A stretch of 32,896 nt of DNA. Source: Terriglobales bacterium (GTDB taxonomy: Bacteria; Acidobacteriota; Terriglobia; Terriglobales; Acidobacteriaceae). The notes beneath the pieces were generated by a model, which searched no databases, was not told the origin of the DNA, and saw only the letters and a list, made by a program, of their open reading frames with translations. Both the position numbers and the translations under genes were made by a program. Position 1 is the stretch's first letter. Every line of letters starts with the position of its first letter. This document shows positions 8,723 through 17,074 of this stretch, one piece after another. The stretch spans positions 1 through 32,896 of the forward strand of contig JAATFH010000119.1 in NCBI GenBank assembly GCA_015655315.1, read 5' to 3'.

Positions 8723-10042
8723 GTGCAGCAATACGTCGAAAAACTCATCGATCTCATCGAGCCGGATACAAACCAGATATACAACCTCACGGTAGAAGAA
8801 GCGCGGCGCCTGCTGCTCGAACAACCGGCCGACGCCATTCGCGGCGTTGAGGGATCGTTTGCCTTCATCGGGCGCTCCGGAAAGACTGTGAGGATGGCGC
8901 GCTCACTCGACCGGCCGATGCGCTATTTCCTGGCAAAACGGCAGGAAGGCCCAGTGCTGATCGTCGCCTCTCGCATTGACACCATCTATCGCTGGCTCAA
9001 GAGCGAAGGGCTTGAGGGCCAGTTCCATCCGAGCTATACACGGATGGTGCCGGCCCATCATCTCGTCGAGATTCAACTGGTAGGCTGCCCCGACCCGGAC
9101 CCTGTCTACACGCGCTTTTTCACGCCAGAACTCGGCACATTGCCTCCGGACCTTGACCGCATTGGAGAGGCATACGTCGCAGCCCTCACTGAAGAAATAT
9201 CCCAATGGCTCAGCCGCGTGCCCCTCGATGCGCCCGTTGGCGTCTGCTTTTCCGGCGGTATCGACAGTGGCAGCGTTTTTCTTGCCGCCTATCATGTCAT
9301 GCAAAAACGCGGCATGAATTTAAGCCGCCTCAAGGCCTTTGTGCTAGACCTCGGCAATGGTCCCGATGTGCAACAGGCACGCGCGTTTCTCGATGCTCTC
9401 GGTCTGGGCCTGTTTCTTGAAACCGTAGAGACGGATGCCTCGGCACTCGATGCACAGAAGACAATACGCATCGTAGAAGACTACAAGGCGCTCGATATCG
9501 AATCGGCCACGATGGCCCTGGCGCTCTGCCACGGAATCCGCGAGCGCTACCCGGATTGGCGCTACCTGTTGGATGGCGATGGCGGGGACGAAAATCTCAA
9601 AGACTACCCCATCGAGGAGAATCCTGAACTCACCATTCGCAGCGTAGTTCACAATCGGTTGCTGTACCAGGAAGGCTGGGGCGTCGGAAAGATTAAACAT
9701 TCGCTGACCTACAGTGGAGGTCTCAGCCGTTCGTACACGCGGACGTATGCTCCGGCACATCACTTTAGTTTTCTTGGCTTCAGTCCCTATACACGGCCAA
9801 ATGTCGTTGCCGTGGCCGAGGCAATTCCGTTCATCCAGTTGACGGATTACAGCGTAGAGCGGCTTTATGAGTTGAAGGGTGAGATCGTCTCGCGCGGCGT
9901 CGCAAAACTGACCGGCATGAAGATGCCCGTTTTCCCCAAGCGCCGCTTCCAGCACGGCGCGTTGCCGGAAGACACGCTGCGTCGGAAATTGCCGTTTCGT
10001 GAAGCCGAATATCGAAAGCAGTTTCTCTCGCTGTATCAGTGA
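8723..10042 (+). CDS. Asparagine-synthetase-like ATP-pyrophosphatase without catalytic glutaminase
   Basis: 439-residue AsnB-superfamily protein. The synthetase half carries the PP-loop CFSGGIDSG (175-183) and the second ATP/Mg motif LDGDGGDE (283-290, equivalent to SGxGxDE). Such enzymes adenylate a carboxylate and transfer it to an amine; AsnB, beta-lactam synthetase and lasso-peptide cyclases are relatives. The N-terminus retains only the later part of the class II glutaminase fold (GVEGSFAFIG, VASRIDTIYRWL). It has no N-terminal cysteine nucleophile, so glutamine is unlikely to be the nitrogen donor. Start is GTG 8723 with AGAGG seven bases upstream. The stop overlaps the next start by 4 bp (GTGA). 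First gene of a three-gene coupled operon with radical SAM and FAD enzymes, which suggests a dedicated tailoring or biosynthetic pathway. Substrate unknown. Confidence 0.82.
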   Translation: MQQYVEKLIDLIEPDTNQIYNLTVEEARRLLLEQPADAIRGVEGSFAFIGRSGKTVRMARSLDRPMRYFLAKRQEGPVLIVASRIDTIYRWLKSEGLEGQFHPSYTRMVPAHHLVEIQLVGCPDPDPVYTRFFTPELGTLPPDLDRIGEAYVAALTEEISQWLSRVPLDAPVGVCFSGGIDSGSVFLAAYHVMQKRGMNLSRLKAFVLDLGNGPDVQQARAFLDALGLGLFLETVETDASALDAQKTIRIVEDYKALDIESATMALALCHGIRERYPDWRYLLDGDGGDENLKDYPIEENPELTIRSVVHNRLLYQEGWGVGKIKHSLTYSGGLSRSYTRTYAPAHHFSFLGFSPYTRPNVVAVAEAIPFIQLTDYSVERLYELKGEIVSRGVAKLTGMKMPVFPKRRFQHGALPEDTLRRKLPFREAEYRKQFLSLYQ

Positions 10043-11013
10043 AGATGCCGACGTCCTTGTATCCAGCACAGACGGCAGAACGCGACAGGTGGATTCTGTC
10101 GCAACGCCCAACGCGTAACATACTCGATCCGCATCGCCCCTATGCTTTCTTTGTGGAAGAAGAATGCTCGGCGACGAGAGAAGTAGTACCGGTGGCCACG
10201 CTATTTTTGACGAACCGCGAATGCCCGTGGCGCTGCCTGATGTGCGATCTCTGGCGCAACACACTGACCGAAACCGTGCCTGCCGGAGCAATTCCCGCAC
10301 AGATCGACTATGCGCTGGCACAACTGGCACCAGCCCGGCAGATCAAGCTCTACAACAGCGGCAGCTTCTTTGACTTGAAAGCAATTCCGCCGGAAGACTA
10401 CCCCGCAATTGCGACCCAGGTTAAATCCTTTGAGCGAACGATCGTTGAAAGTCATCCGGCGCTGGTTGGAGCCGCGTGCCTGAAATTTCGTGACCTGCTG
10501 CAAGGTCAGTTAGAAGTAGCCATGGGACTGGAAACAGTTCATCCGGAGATTCTGGATCGATTGAATAAACGGATGACTCTCGATCAATTTTCCGCAGCAG
10601 CGCGATTCCTGCAGAGCAACGCAATGGACCTCCGCGTCTTCATCCTGGTCCAGCCTCCGTTCATGGAACCTGCGGAAGCACTCTACTGGGCGCAGCGCTC
10701 CCTCGACTTCGCATTTGACTGCGGAGCAACCGCCGCAACGTTGATTCCCACGCGCGGCGGCAACGGAGCGATGGACTCACTAGCGCGGCAAGGCGAGTTC
10801 ACGCCGCCTCGTCTTGAAGTACTGGAGGCCGCAGCGGAATATGGCATAGGGCTGAACAAAGGCCGCGTCTTTGCCGATCTTTGGGACGTGCCCTTAAAGC
10901 CTGATGAATGCATGGGGTGCCGCAGCCAGCGCATAGCTCATCTGCATGCAATGAATCGAAGCCAGCATATTCCGCCGCCCGTGGCATGCGTCAGCTGTGA
11001 AGGCAGCCGTTGA
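10039..11013 (+). CDS. Radical SAM enzyme with C-terminal Cys pairs
   Basis: 324-residue cytoplasmic protein. The radical SAM cluster motif CPWRCLMC gives C62-x3-C66-x2-C69. It is followed by patterns typical of the Elp3/RaSEA-like branch: the GLETVHPEILDRLNK segment, and LVQPPFMEPAEALYW. The C-terminus has two further pairs, CMGC (C291, C294) and CVSC (C317, C320), able to hold a zinc or auxiliary Fe-S site. Start is GTG 10039 overlapping the preceding stop; an ATG lies two codons on. The stop overlaps the next gene (TTGA). The closest family I can recall is the RaSEA archaeosine-type radical SAM group, but archaeosine synthesis is not expected in a bacterium and no tgt/arcS-like gene is present, so the reaction is open. 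Confidence 0.82.
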   Translation: MKMPTSLYPAQTAERDRWILSQRPTRNILDPHRPYAFFVEEECSATREVVPVATLFLTNRECPWRCLMCDLWRNTLTETVPAGAIPAQIDYALAQLAPARQIKLYNSGSFFDLKAIPPEDYPAIATQVKSFERTIVESHPALVGAACLKFRDLLQGQLEVAMGLETVHPEILDRLNKRMTLDQFSAAARFLQSNAMDLRVFILVQPPFMEPAEALYWAQRSLDFAFDCGATAATLIPTRGGNGAMDSLARQGEFTPPRLEVLEAAAEYGIGLNKGRVFADLWDVPLKPDECMGCRSQRIAHLHAMNRSQHIPPPVACVSCEGSR

Positions 11014-12560
11014 ATCGCAGATACGATATCGCTGTGGTTGGGTCGGGCTTCGCAGGCTCTCTCACGGCGATGATTGCTCACCGCCTTGGGCTTTCGGTCG
11101 TCTTACTCGAACGCGGCAAGCATCCACGCTTCATGATCGGCGAATCATCGACGCCTCTTTCCAACCTGCTTCTCGAAGACCTGGCCACTCGCTACGATTT
11201 ACCCGCCATCAAGCCTCTGTCGAAGTGGGGCACCTGGCAGCAGCATTATCCGGATATGGCGTGCGGACTTAAGCGCGGCTTTACTTTTTACCACCACACG
11301 CTCGGCCAGTCGGGCACACCAGTCCTGGACCGGAGCAGGCAGCTGCTGGTCGCCGCAAGCCCTCACGACAGAATCGCGGACACGCACTGGTATCGCGCCG
11401 ACTTCGATGCCTTTCTTGTGCAGCAAGCACAAATTTTGGGCGTCGATTACATCGATGAAGCCAGGCTGGAGAAACTCTCTGTATCCGATGGTGACGCGAC
11501 TCTGGAAGGACACAAAGGTGGCCGAAGCTTAACTGTTCGTGCGAGGTTTGTGGTAGACGCCACGGGTCCACGCGGGTTTCTGCATCGCGCGTTGCAGCTT
11601 TCTGAAACGCCGCTACCGAATTACCCTGCGACCCAGGCCCTCTACAGCCATTTTTCTGGCGTAAAGCGTCTCGGGCAGATCGAACGGCTCTCGGAAACAC
11701 CTCCGTATTCTGTCGAAGACGCGGCTGTTCACCACATCTTCGATGGTGGCTGGATATGGGTGCTGCGCTTTAACAATGGCAAGACCAGTGCCGGAGTGGC
11801 AGCACTGGATAAAACAGCCGCGGAGTTACGCTTCGCAGATGGCGAAGCTGCATGGAAACAACTTCTGGACTTGCTTCCTGCGCTCAAAGGACAGTTCGCG
11901 GAGGCTCAATCTTTGCGCCCATTCGAGCACGCGCAAAAACTATCTTTTCTGAGCGGCGCGGTTTGTGGAGATCGCTGGGCATTGCTTCCATCAGCGGCGG
12001 GGTTCGTCGATCCGCTGCTCTCGACTGGATTTCCGTTGACGCTGCTGGGTATCAACAGACTGGCCACTATTCTGGAGCATGACTGGGACTCGCCACGTTT
12101 CCATGCGAGTCTGCAGCAATATGCGGTCCAGACATTGGACGAGCTGCACGCAACATCGCGCCTGATCGCAGGACTTTATGCGAACATGAATCGTTTCCCA
12201 GTCTTCTCTGCGCTCGCCCTGCTTTACTTTGCCGCAGCCAGTTTTTCGGAGACAGCCCGGAGGCTAAAGAAACCGCACCTTGCACCATCATTTCTTCTGC
12301 ACGATCACCCGGCCTTCGGTCCGGCGTGCCGGAATTTGCTGGAGCGCGCTCAGCACGCAAAATCAGAGCATGATTCAGAAATCCTGATTGCCGACGTTCT
12401 GCGCGTAATTGAACTGCTGGACGTGGCTGGTCTTTGCAGGCAGGACCGGCATCACTGGTACCCCGTCGACGCGGAAGACCTGTTCCGCTCTGCCTCGAAA
12501 GTGGCGGCCACTCACGAAGAGATTGCACAGCTTCTGCAAAGCAGCGGCTTTTATCCTTAG
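11010..12560 (+). CDS. FAD-dependent oxidoreductase, tryptophan-halogenase-like fold
   Basis: 516-residue flavoprotein. The dinucleotide-binding motif VVGSGFAGS (9-17) and acidic residue E34 mark the FAD site. FMIGESSTP (41-49) matches the IGES region of flavin-dependent halogenases and related monooxygenases. FVDPLLSTGFP (about 332) is the usual C-terminal FAD motif of this group. The halogenase signature W-x-W-x-I-P is only partly kept: GWIWVLRF (about 247) has W-x-W but not I-P, so halogenation is doubtful and a monooxygenase or dehydrogenase role is equally possible. TTG 11010 overlaps the preceding stop (TTGA), so translation is probably coupled. Third and last gene of the operon; only 2 bp separate its stop from the convergent CRTAC1 gene. 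Confidence 0.8.
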   Translation: MNRRYDIAVVGSGFAGSLTAMIAHRLGLSVVLLERGKHPRFMIGESSTPLSNLLLEDLATRYDLPAIKPLSKWGTWQQHYPDMACGLKRGFTFYHHTLGQSGTPVLDRSRQLLVAASPHDRIADTHWYRADFDAFLVQQAQILGVDYIDEARLEKLSVSDGDATLEGHKGGRSLTVRARFVVDATGPRGFLHRALQLSETPLPNYPATQALYSHFSGVKRLGQIERLSETPPYSVEDAAVHHIFDGGWIWVLRFNNGKTSAGVAALDKTAAELRFADGEAAWKQLLDLLPALKGQFAEAQSLRPFEHAQKLSFLSGAVCGDRWALLPSAAGFVDPLLSTGFPLTLLGINRLATILEHDWDSPRFHASLQQYAVQTLDELHATSRLIAGLYANMNRFPVFSALALLYFAAASFSETARRLKKPHLAPSFLLHDHPAFGPACRNLLERAQHAKSEHDSEILIADVLRVIELLDVAGLCRQDRHHWYPVDAEDLFRSASKVAATHEEIAQLLQSSGFYP

Positions 12561-12562
12561 CT

Positions 12563-14383
12563 CTACGGGTGCGTCTGCGGCTTGGAAAACACGATTGGCT
12601 GTTCGGAGATCATGCCCTTACCCTCTTCAAGGGTAATGAACTGATCTGGCTTGATATTCGCGACTGATTCTTTTCTGCCGCTCGGCCAGACAACTTCAAG
12701 GCTTACGTTCTTATCCCCGTCGGGTTTCCCTAACCCGAAAGTGAGCGGCAATTCGCTCTGCGAAAGATAGCTCGAACCATCTTTCACCATGCCGAAAAGC
12801 CGCAGACCTTTATTCGTTTTCAGCGTAATCTTCGTACCGATTCCATCGCGATTCGACCGCGTACCAATCGTCTTCACGCGCAGCACATCGTTTTGGTTTC
12901 CGTTGTCATTGCGCAGCAGTTTCGCAGAACCGTTGTTGATGGTCATCACCAGGTCCAGATCGCCGTCGTTGTCGTAGTCCAGATACGCCGCGCCGCGCCC
13001 CACAACGGGTTGACGCAATGCCGAACCAACCTTGTCCGTCACATCTTCAAATTTTCCATTGCCCCTGTTATGGAAAAGCAGTGGCGGCTGTGCGTAGTGA
13101 ATGGTCGGAGTCACAACGCTTACATCGTCGGCGACATGACCGTTGACGGCAAATATATCCGGCAATCCATCAAGATCGTAATCGAAGAAAAATGTACTGA
13201 AGGTAAGCGAACTGGCAGATGCTGGACCGATCCCATCGGTCATTGCCTTGTCCGTAAACAAACCCGAGCCATCGTTCTTGTAGAGCGCCATGCTCTCATT
13301 CGCGAAGTTCCCAATCACCAGGCTTTGATGGCCCGACAGGTCGTAATCCGCGGCATCCGCGCCCATGCCAGCGCGCGCCTTACCCGCATCACTGAAGGCT
13401 ACGCCTGTGGCAAATGCTTCATCGGTGAATGTGCCGTTACCTTTATTGTGATAGAGCTTGTTCGGCTGCGTATCGTTGGCAACAAACAGGTCCAGCCAGC
13501 CATCGTTGTCATAGTCGAGCAGGACAATACCCAGCGACTTGCTGGACGGATCATAGAGCCCAGCCTTCTTCGTTACATCTTCAAACGTGCCGTTGCCATT
13601 GTTGTGATACAGCGTCGCGCTCTGGCCTTTGTATAACTCTGGCGTGCAATAGGATTTGTGTTTGCCGTCAAGGGTGCAGTATTGATCGGTGGCCGGCGAC
13701 CACTCCACATAATGCGAGACAAACAGATCGAGCTTGCCATCGTTGTCATAGTCGAACCACACCGCGCCGGTTGAAAAGCCAGGATCGCGCACTCCGGCTT
13801 TGGCAGTCACGTCGGTGAACTTTCCGTCGCCTAGATTGCGAAAGAGATGGTTGCCATCGAGCGCCGTAATATAAATATCGTCGAAGCCATCGTTATCGTA
13901 GTCCGCAGTAGCACAACCAAGGCCATACATTTCTACTGTCAGCTCTGCCTGTCCCGTCACATTCGTGAACGTGCCATCCTGGTTATTGTGATACAGACCG
14001 GGGAACGATTTGCCGTTCATATGACCAGGCCATGCCATGGAATTGACAAAGAGAATGTCCTGCCATCCGTCATTGTCATAGTCGAGAACGCATACGCCGC
14101 TGCCCATCGTCTCCGGCAGATATTTTTTCCCGAAGGCGCCGCTGTTATGCCGGAAGTGGATGCCCGCCTGCGCCGTCGCATCCGTAAAGCGGATAGGACC
14201 GGATGGTCGCGCAGAAGCAATCTCTGCACTCGTATTTGTTTCCGGCGTCACCGTCTCGGCTGGACGGCTGACACTGGTGGGCTTCTCCTGGGTAGACGGA
14301 GTTGAGGGTGTCCCTTTACAGCCAGGAATCAACAAGACGCCTATCAGTGGCAAAAAGCGGACAATCGGCAAGGGCGACAGCAT
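12563..14383 (-). CDS. CRTAC1-type FG-GAP / ASPIC-UnbV lipoprotein
   Basis: 606-residue exported protein. The N-terminus is a short hydrophobic signal ending in a lipobox-like IPGC (C about 22) followed by a Ser/Thr/Pro-rich linker, so it is probably lipid-anchored. The body is a seven-bladed-type FG-GAP propeller; at least six calcium-loop motifs are seen (DYDNDGWQD, DYDNDGFDD, DYDNDGKLD, DYDNDGWLD, DYDLDGLPD, DYDNDGDLD). The C-terminus is a clear ASPIC/UnbV domain (SNRDGIGTKI, DGSSYLSQSE, LTFGLGKPDG, VVWPSGRKES). ATG 14383 is chosen for its AAGGA; ATG 14416 is the alternative and would give a longer n-region. Last gene of the minus-strand operon, 40 bp after the RnfD-like gene. Molecular role unknown; domains suggest ligand or surface binding. 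Confidence 0.88.
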   Translation of the reverse strand: MLSPLPIVRFLPLIGVLLIPGCKGTPSTPSTQEKPTSVSRPAETVTPETNTSAEIASARPSGPIRFTDATAQAGIHFRHNSGAFGKKYLPETMGSGVCVLDYDNDGWQDILFVNSMAWPGHMNGKSFPGLYHNNQDGTFTNVTGQAELTVEMYGLGCATADYDNDGFDDIYITALDGNHLFRNLGDGKFTDVTAKAGVRDPGFSTGAVWFDYDNDGKLDLFVSHYVEWSPATDQYCTLDGKHKSYCTPELYKGQSATLYHNNGNGTFEDVTKKAGLYDPSSKSLGIVLLDYDNDGWLDLFVANDTQPNKLYHNKGNGTFTDEAFATGVAFSDAGKARAGMGADAADYDLSGHQSLVIGNFANESMALYKNDGSGLFTDKAMTDGIGPASASSLTFSTFFFDYDLDGLPDIFAVNGHVADDVSVVTPTIHYAQPPLLFHNRGNGKFEDVTDKVGSALRQPVVGRGAAYLDYDNDGDLDLVMTINNGSAKLLRNDNGNQNDVLRVKTIGTRSNRDGIGTKITLKTNKGLRLFGMVKDGSSYLSQSELPLTFGLGKPDGDKNVSLEVVWPSGRKESVANIKPDQFITLEEGKGMISEQPIVFSKPQTHP

Positions 14384-14423
14384 GAATCGGGTTTCCTTTT
14401 CTATCTTCGCATCCATACCGCAG

Positions 14424-15281
14424 CTATGCTGGCGCGGGAGCATTCACATCTGAGCGGCGCGCATTCATCCACATCTCAAGGAGCAACGCAATCGGCCCGA
14501 CCATGAAGAGTGCATAAAGAGGAGCATAGATGCTCTGATCCAGTCGCAGAAAAAACTCGACAACCGCCACGAAGAAAACAACAATGCATTGCCCCAGCTT
14601 CGAGCGAACCGTCGTTTTTGGATCGGTGATCATGAAGAAGATGAAGAGTTGATATTCCGGGCCGGTGATCGGAGAAATTTCGGACTGCCAGGGATCGCCC
14701 GTTATCCACGCGCGTAAAAAGGCCAGCGCGATGAACGAGGCAACATACACAGCACAGATGTGAAAGCGACGAAGACGCCAGATGATTGCGGTGCCCAGCG
14801 CCCAGATCACAATCATCGCCCCCAGGTTGTTGCCCCATTGAATGCTCAGGCTGGCCACGGCTTCCGATGCCAGGAAGAGCATCACACAAATGCCGAAGTT
14901 CGACGGGTTCCAGATATGGCGGCCCTTAACGCGCAACACATATTTAGAGGTAATCGAGAGCAGGCTGCACAGCGCATATGGCCAGAAGGCAGGCGAACGC
15001 AGCAGAATGCCAACGCTGATACCTGTGATGTAAGCACTCGCAAGATGCGGCCACTTGTGAAGAAAGATACGGCTCAGCACCAGTTCCGCAAGGATGCTGG
15101 TGCCGATGGCCAGCAGCGTCTTCTGATAGCTCTCCAGAATGCCGAACGTGAAATGCCCCACCAGCAGAATGAGCGTAATAAAAACCGGAGGAACGAAGCG
15201 GTTATCCAAGCTGAGAAACTGCTTCCATTGGGCCGTCTGCTGTGTTGGCGGCGTGGGCGTCGTTGTGGCTGGCTGGCTCAT
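14424..15281 (-). CDS. RnfD/NqrB-like integral membrane protein
   Basis: 285-residue polytopic membrane protein with about eight to ten hydrophobic segments. It resembles the RnfD/NqrB family: SAYITGISVGILL, GRHIWNPSNFG (120-130) and FFMITDPKTT (215-224) are the family's conserved regions. RnfD and NqrB carry covalent FMN on a threonine of an S-G-A-T motif; that motif is not visible here, the nearest being SPITGPE (203-209), so flavinylation by ApbE is uncertain. No other rnf or nqr subunit is in the window, so it is a stand-alone subunit. It is embedded between two ASPIC/UnbV genes: ATG 15281 overlaps the upstream stop (ATGA) and has GAGGAG at good spacing. This suggests a membrane redox or anchoring role for the exported propeller proteins. 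Confidence 0.8.
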   Translation of the reverse strand: MSQPATTTPTPPTQQTAQWKQFLSLDNRFVPPVFITLILLVGHFTFGILESYQKTLLAIGTSILAELVLSRIFLHKWPHLASAYITGISVGILLRSPAFWPYALCSLLSITSKYVLRVKGRHIWNPSNFGICVMLFLASEAVASLSIQWGNNLGAMIVIWALGTAIIWRLRRFHICAVYVASFIALAFLRAWITGDPWQSEISPITGPEYQLFIFFMITDPKTTVRSKLGQCIVVFFVAVVEFFLRLDQSIYAPLYALFMVGPIALLLEMWMNARRSDVNAPAPA

Positions 15282-17074
15282 GCGGGCTCCTCAATCTTAT
15301 AGAGTTTGCCCGGCGCAAGACTATTCAGCGTCTGCACTTTTCCCGAAGGCCAGCGGATGATCACTTTCTCAATCTGCGGATTTTTGCCCAGCCCAAAATG
15401 CAGGCGCCGGTCATTCTGCGCCGCAAAGCCGCATCCGCCGGAGACCTGCTGAATCTGCTGCTGGCCATTCCAGAACAAAGCCACCTGTGCGCCAATCGCG
15501 CTGCGATTGCTTTTCGTTCCTTCCAGAGCAAACTCAATCCAATTGTTCTCCGGCGCGACCGTGTTTTTGTAGAGCAGCAGAGGACCCCGCTGATTGGCGA
15601 CCACTACATCCAGCACGCCGCGGTTCCATAAATCGGCAAGCGCAACGGCGCGTCCATCATGCGTGTCCGCAACTCCGACTGCCTGGGCCACATCGACAAA
15701 TTTGCCCGCGCCATCGTTGAGCCACACGTGCTTTTGCTGATACCCCGACAGGCTACGTCCATCCATCCCCGGCCAGTCTTTGGCGTCTCCGATAATCGAT
15801 GAATTGCCGCCGGCAACCTTGGAAAAGTCGTACCAGTAATTTCGTTTGCGATCCAGAGAGACGTAGCCGTTCGTCAAAAAAAGATCGAGCGTTCCATCGT
15901 TATTCAAATCGCCAAACTGAGCACCGAAGCTCCATCCGCCAAGCTCGACACCCATATCGCGCGCAAGGTTCTCAAACTTGATGTCATTACCAGATGTGCC
16001 TTCTTTGGGAACCCATAAATTATTTCCCTGGATCAGCACTCCGTCTTCCGAGATGTTCGATACATACACGGAGTATCGTCCCTGATTGAAGATGTCACCG
16101 AAGGCTACATTCATGCCGCTCTTGGGAGCGAAGCCCACGCCGGTCTGCTCACCCGCGTCATGGAACCGTTTACCGTCATTGAGGTACAACTCAGAAACGC
16201 CATAGTCGTTGGCGATAAACAGATCGGGGTGCCCGGTGCCACGCAGGTCAGCGGCAGCAGCAGCCAAAGCCCATCGCCTGCTGACGATCCCCATCTTCGC
16301 GCTGACCTCTTCAAATTTCCCGTTGCCCAAGTTGTGGAAGAGATATTTTCGCCCACCGTTCTTGGCGTATTCGAAGCTCTCGGGCATCATCCGTGTCGAC
16401 TTCAAATGCCACAGGTCAACGTCTTCCGGATAGTAGCCGCCAACAAAAAGATCAAGCAGTCCGTCACCGTCGTAATCGAACCAGACAGCGGTATTTGCAT
16501 TGATCCACGGCGGCAGCTCTGCCTGTTCGCTCACGCGGGTAAAGCCGTGTCCCTGATCGTTGTGAAACAGCTCAGGGCGGCCCCATTTGATCAGAAACAA
16601 ATCTTCATAGCCATCATTGTCATAGTCGCCCCAGACTGCTCCCATGGAGACGCCGGTCCCGATCTGGTTGACATCGGCAAGACCCATTTCCTCTGACACA
16701 TCTTTAAAAGTGCCGTCATGCTGGTTTCGATAAAGATGATTCCTGCTGCCCTCCCCGCTGTTCGTCACGTAGATGTCGGGCCAGCCATCGCGATCGAAAT
16801 CGACGATAGATACCGATGCTCCCATCGACGCAACTTCCGGCATGATGTGCGCAAGCTTCGGGTCAAGCGTAGGTCCCTGGTGAACAAAATCGATTCCTGA
16901 AGCGTGGGCAACTTCTTCAAGATGGAAGCCATGCCTCGCCACTGCAGAACTGATATCCAGCGTCGTTGCGGACGCCTTGCGTGCAGACGACACGCGCTTC
17001 ACGACGATCGGAGTCAGCAGGAGGCCTACAAAAAATACAATCAGCAAAATTCGTGCAATGGGTACGCGCTTCAT
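15278..17074 (-). CDS. Membrane-anchored CRTAC1-type FG-GAP / ASPIC-UnbV protein
   Basis: 598-residue exported protein. A basic start and hydrophobic stretch (KRVPIARILLIVFFVGLLLT) without a clear cleavage site suggests an uncleaved N-terminal anchor. Then follow FG-GAP propeller repeats with loops DFDRDGWPD, DYDNDGYED, DYDGDGLLD and DLNNDGTLD, separated by a blade-like segment mentioning LRGTGHPDLFIANDYG. A C-terminal ASPIC/UnbV domain covers about 520-598 (SNRSAIGAQV, GGCGFAAQND, LHFGLGKN, IRWPSGKV). ATG 17074 overlaps the upstream gene's stop by 4 bp, and its own stop overlaps the RnfD-like start in the same way. Second gene of the operon. Function unknown. Confidence 0.86.
   Translation of the reverse strand: MKRVPIARILLIVFFVGLLLTPIVVKRVSSARKASATTLDISSAVARHGFHLEEVAHASGIDFVHQGPTLDPKLAHIMPEVASMGASVSIVDFDRDGWPDIYVTNSGEGSRNHLYRNQHDGTFKDVSEEMGLADVNQIGTGVSMGAVWGDYDNDGYEDLFLIKWGRPELFHNDQGHGFTRVSEQAELPPWINANTAVWFDYDGDGLLDLFVGGYYPEDVDLWHLKSTRMMPESFEYAKNGGRKYLFHNLGNGKFEEVSAKMGIVSRRWALAAAAADLRGTGHPDLFIANDYGVSELYLNDGKRFHDAGEQTGVGFAPKSGMNVAFGDIFNQGRYSVYVSNISEDGVLIQGNNLWVPKEGTSGNDIKFENLARDMGVELGGWSFGAQFGDLNNDGTLDLFLTNGYVSLDRKRNYWYDFSKVAGGNSSIIGDAKDWPGMDGRSLSGYQQKHVWLNDGAGKFVDVAQAVGVADTHDGRAVALADLWNRGVLDVVVANQRGPLLLYKNTVAPENNWIEFALEGTKSNRSAIGAQVALFWNGQQQIQQVSGGCGFAAQNDRRLHFGLGKNPQIEKVIIRWPSGKVQTLNSLAPGKLYKIEEPA

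Noticed and set aside
9344-10330. 328-codon minus-strand open frame crossing the AsnB-like/radical SAM junction
   Set aside because: It spans two well-supported genes on the opposite strand and has no family resemblance.
8723-11013. Lasso-peptide or other RiPP cluster
   Set aside because: AsnB-like and radical SAM enzymes suggest it, but no precursor peptide, leader-binding domain or protease gene is visible in or beside the operon.
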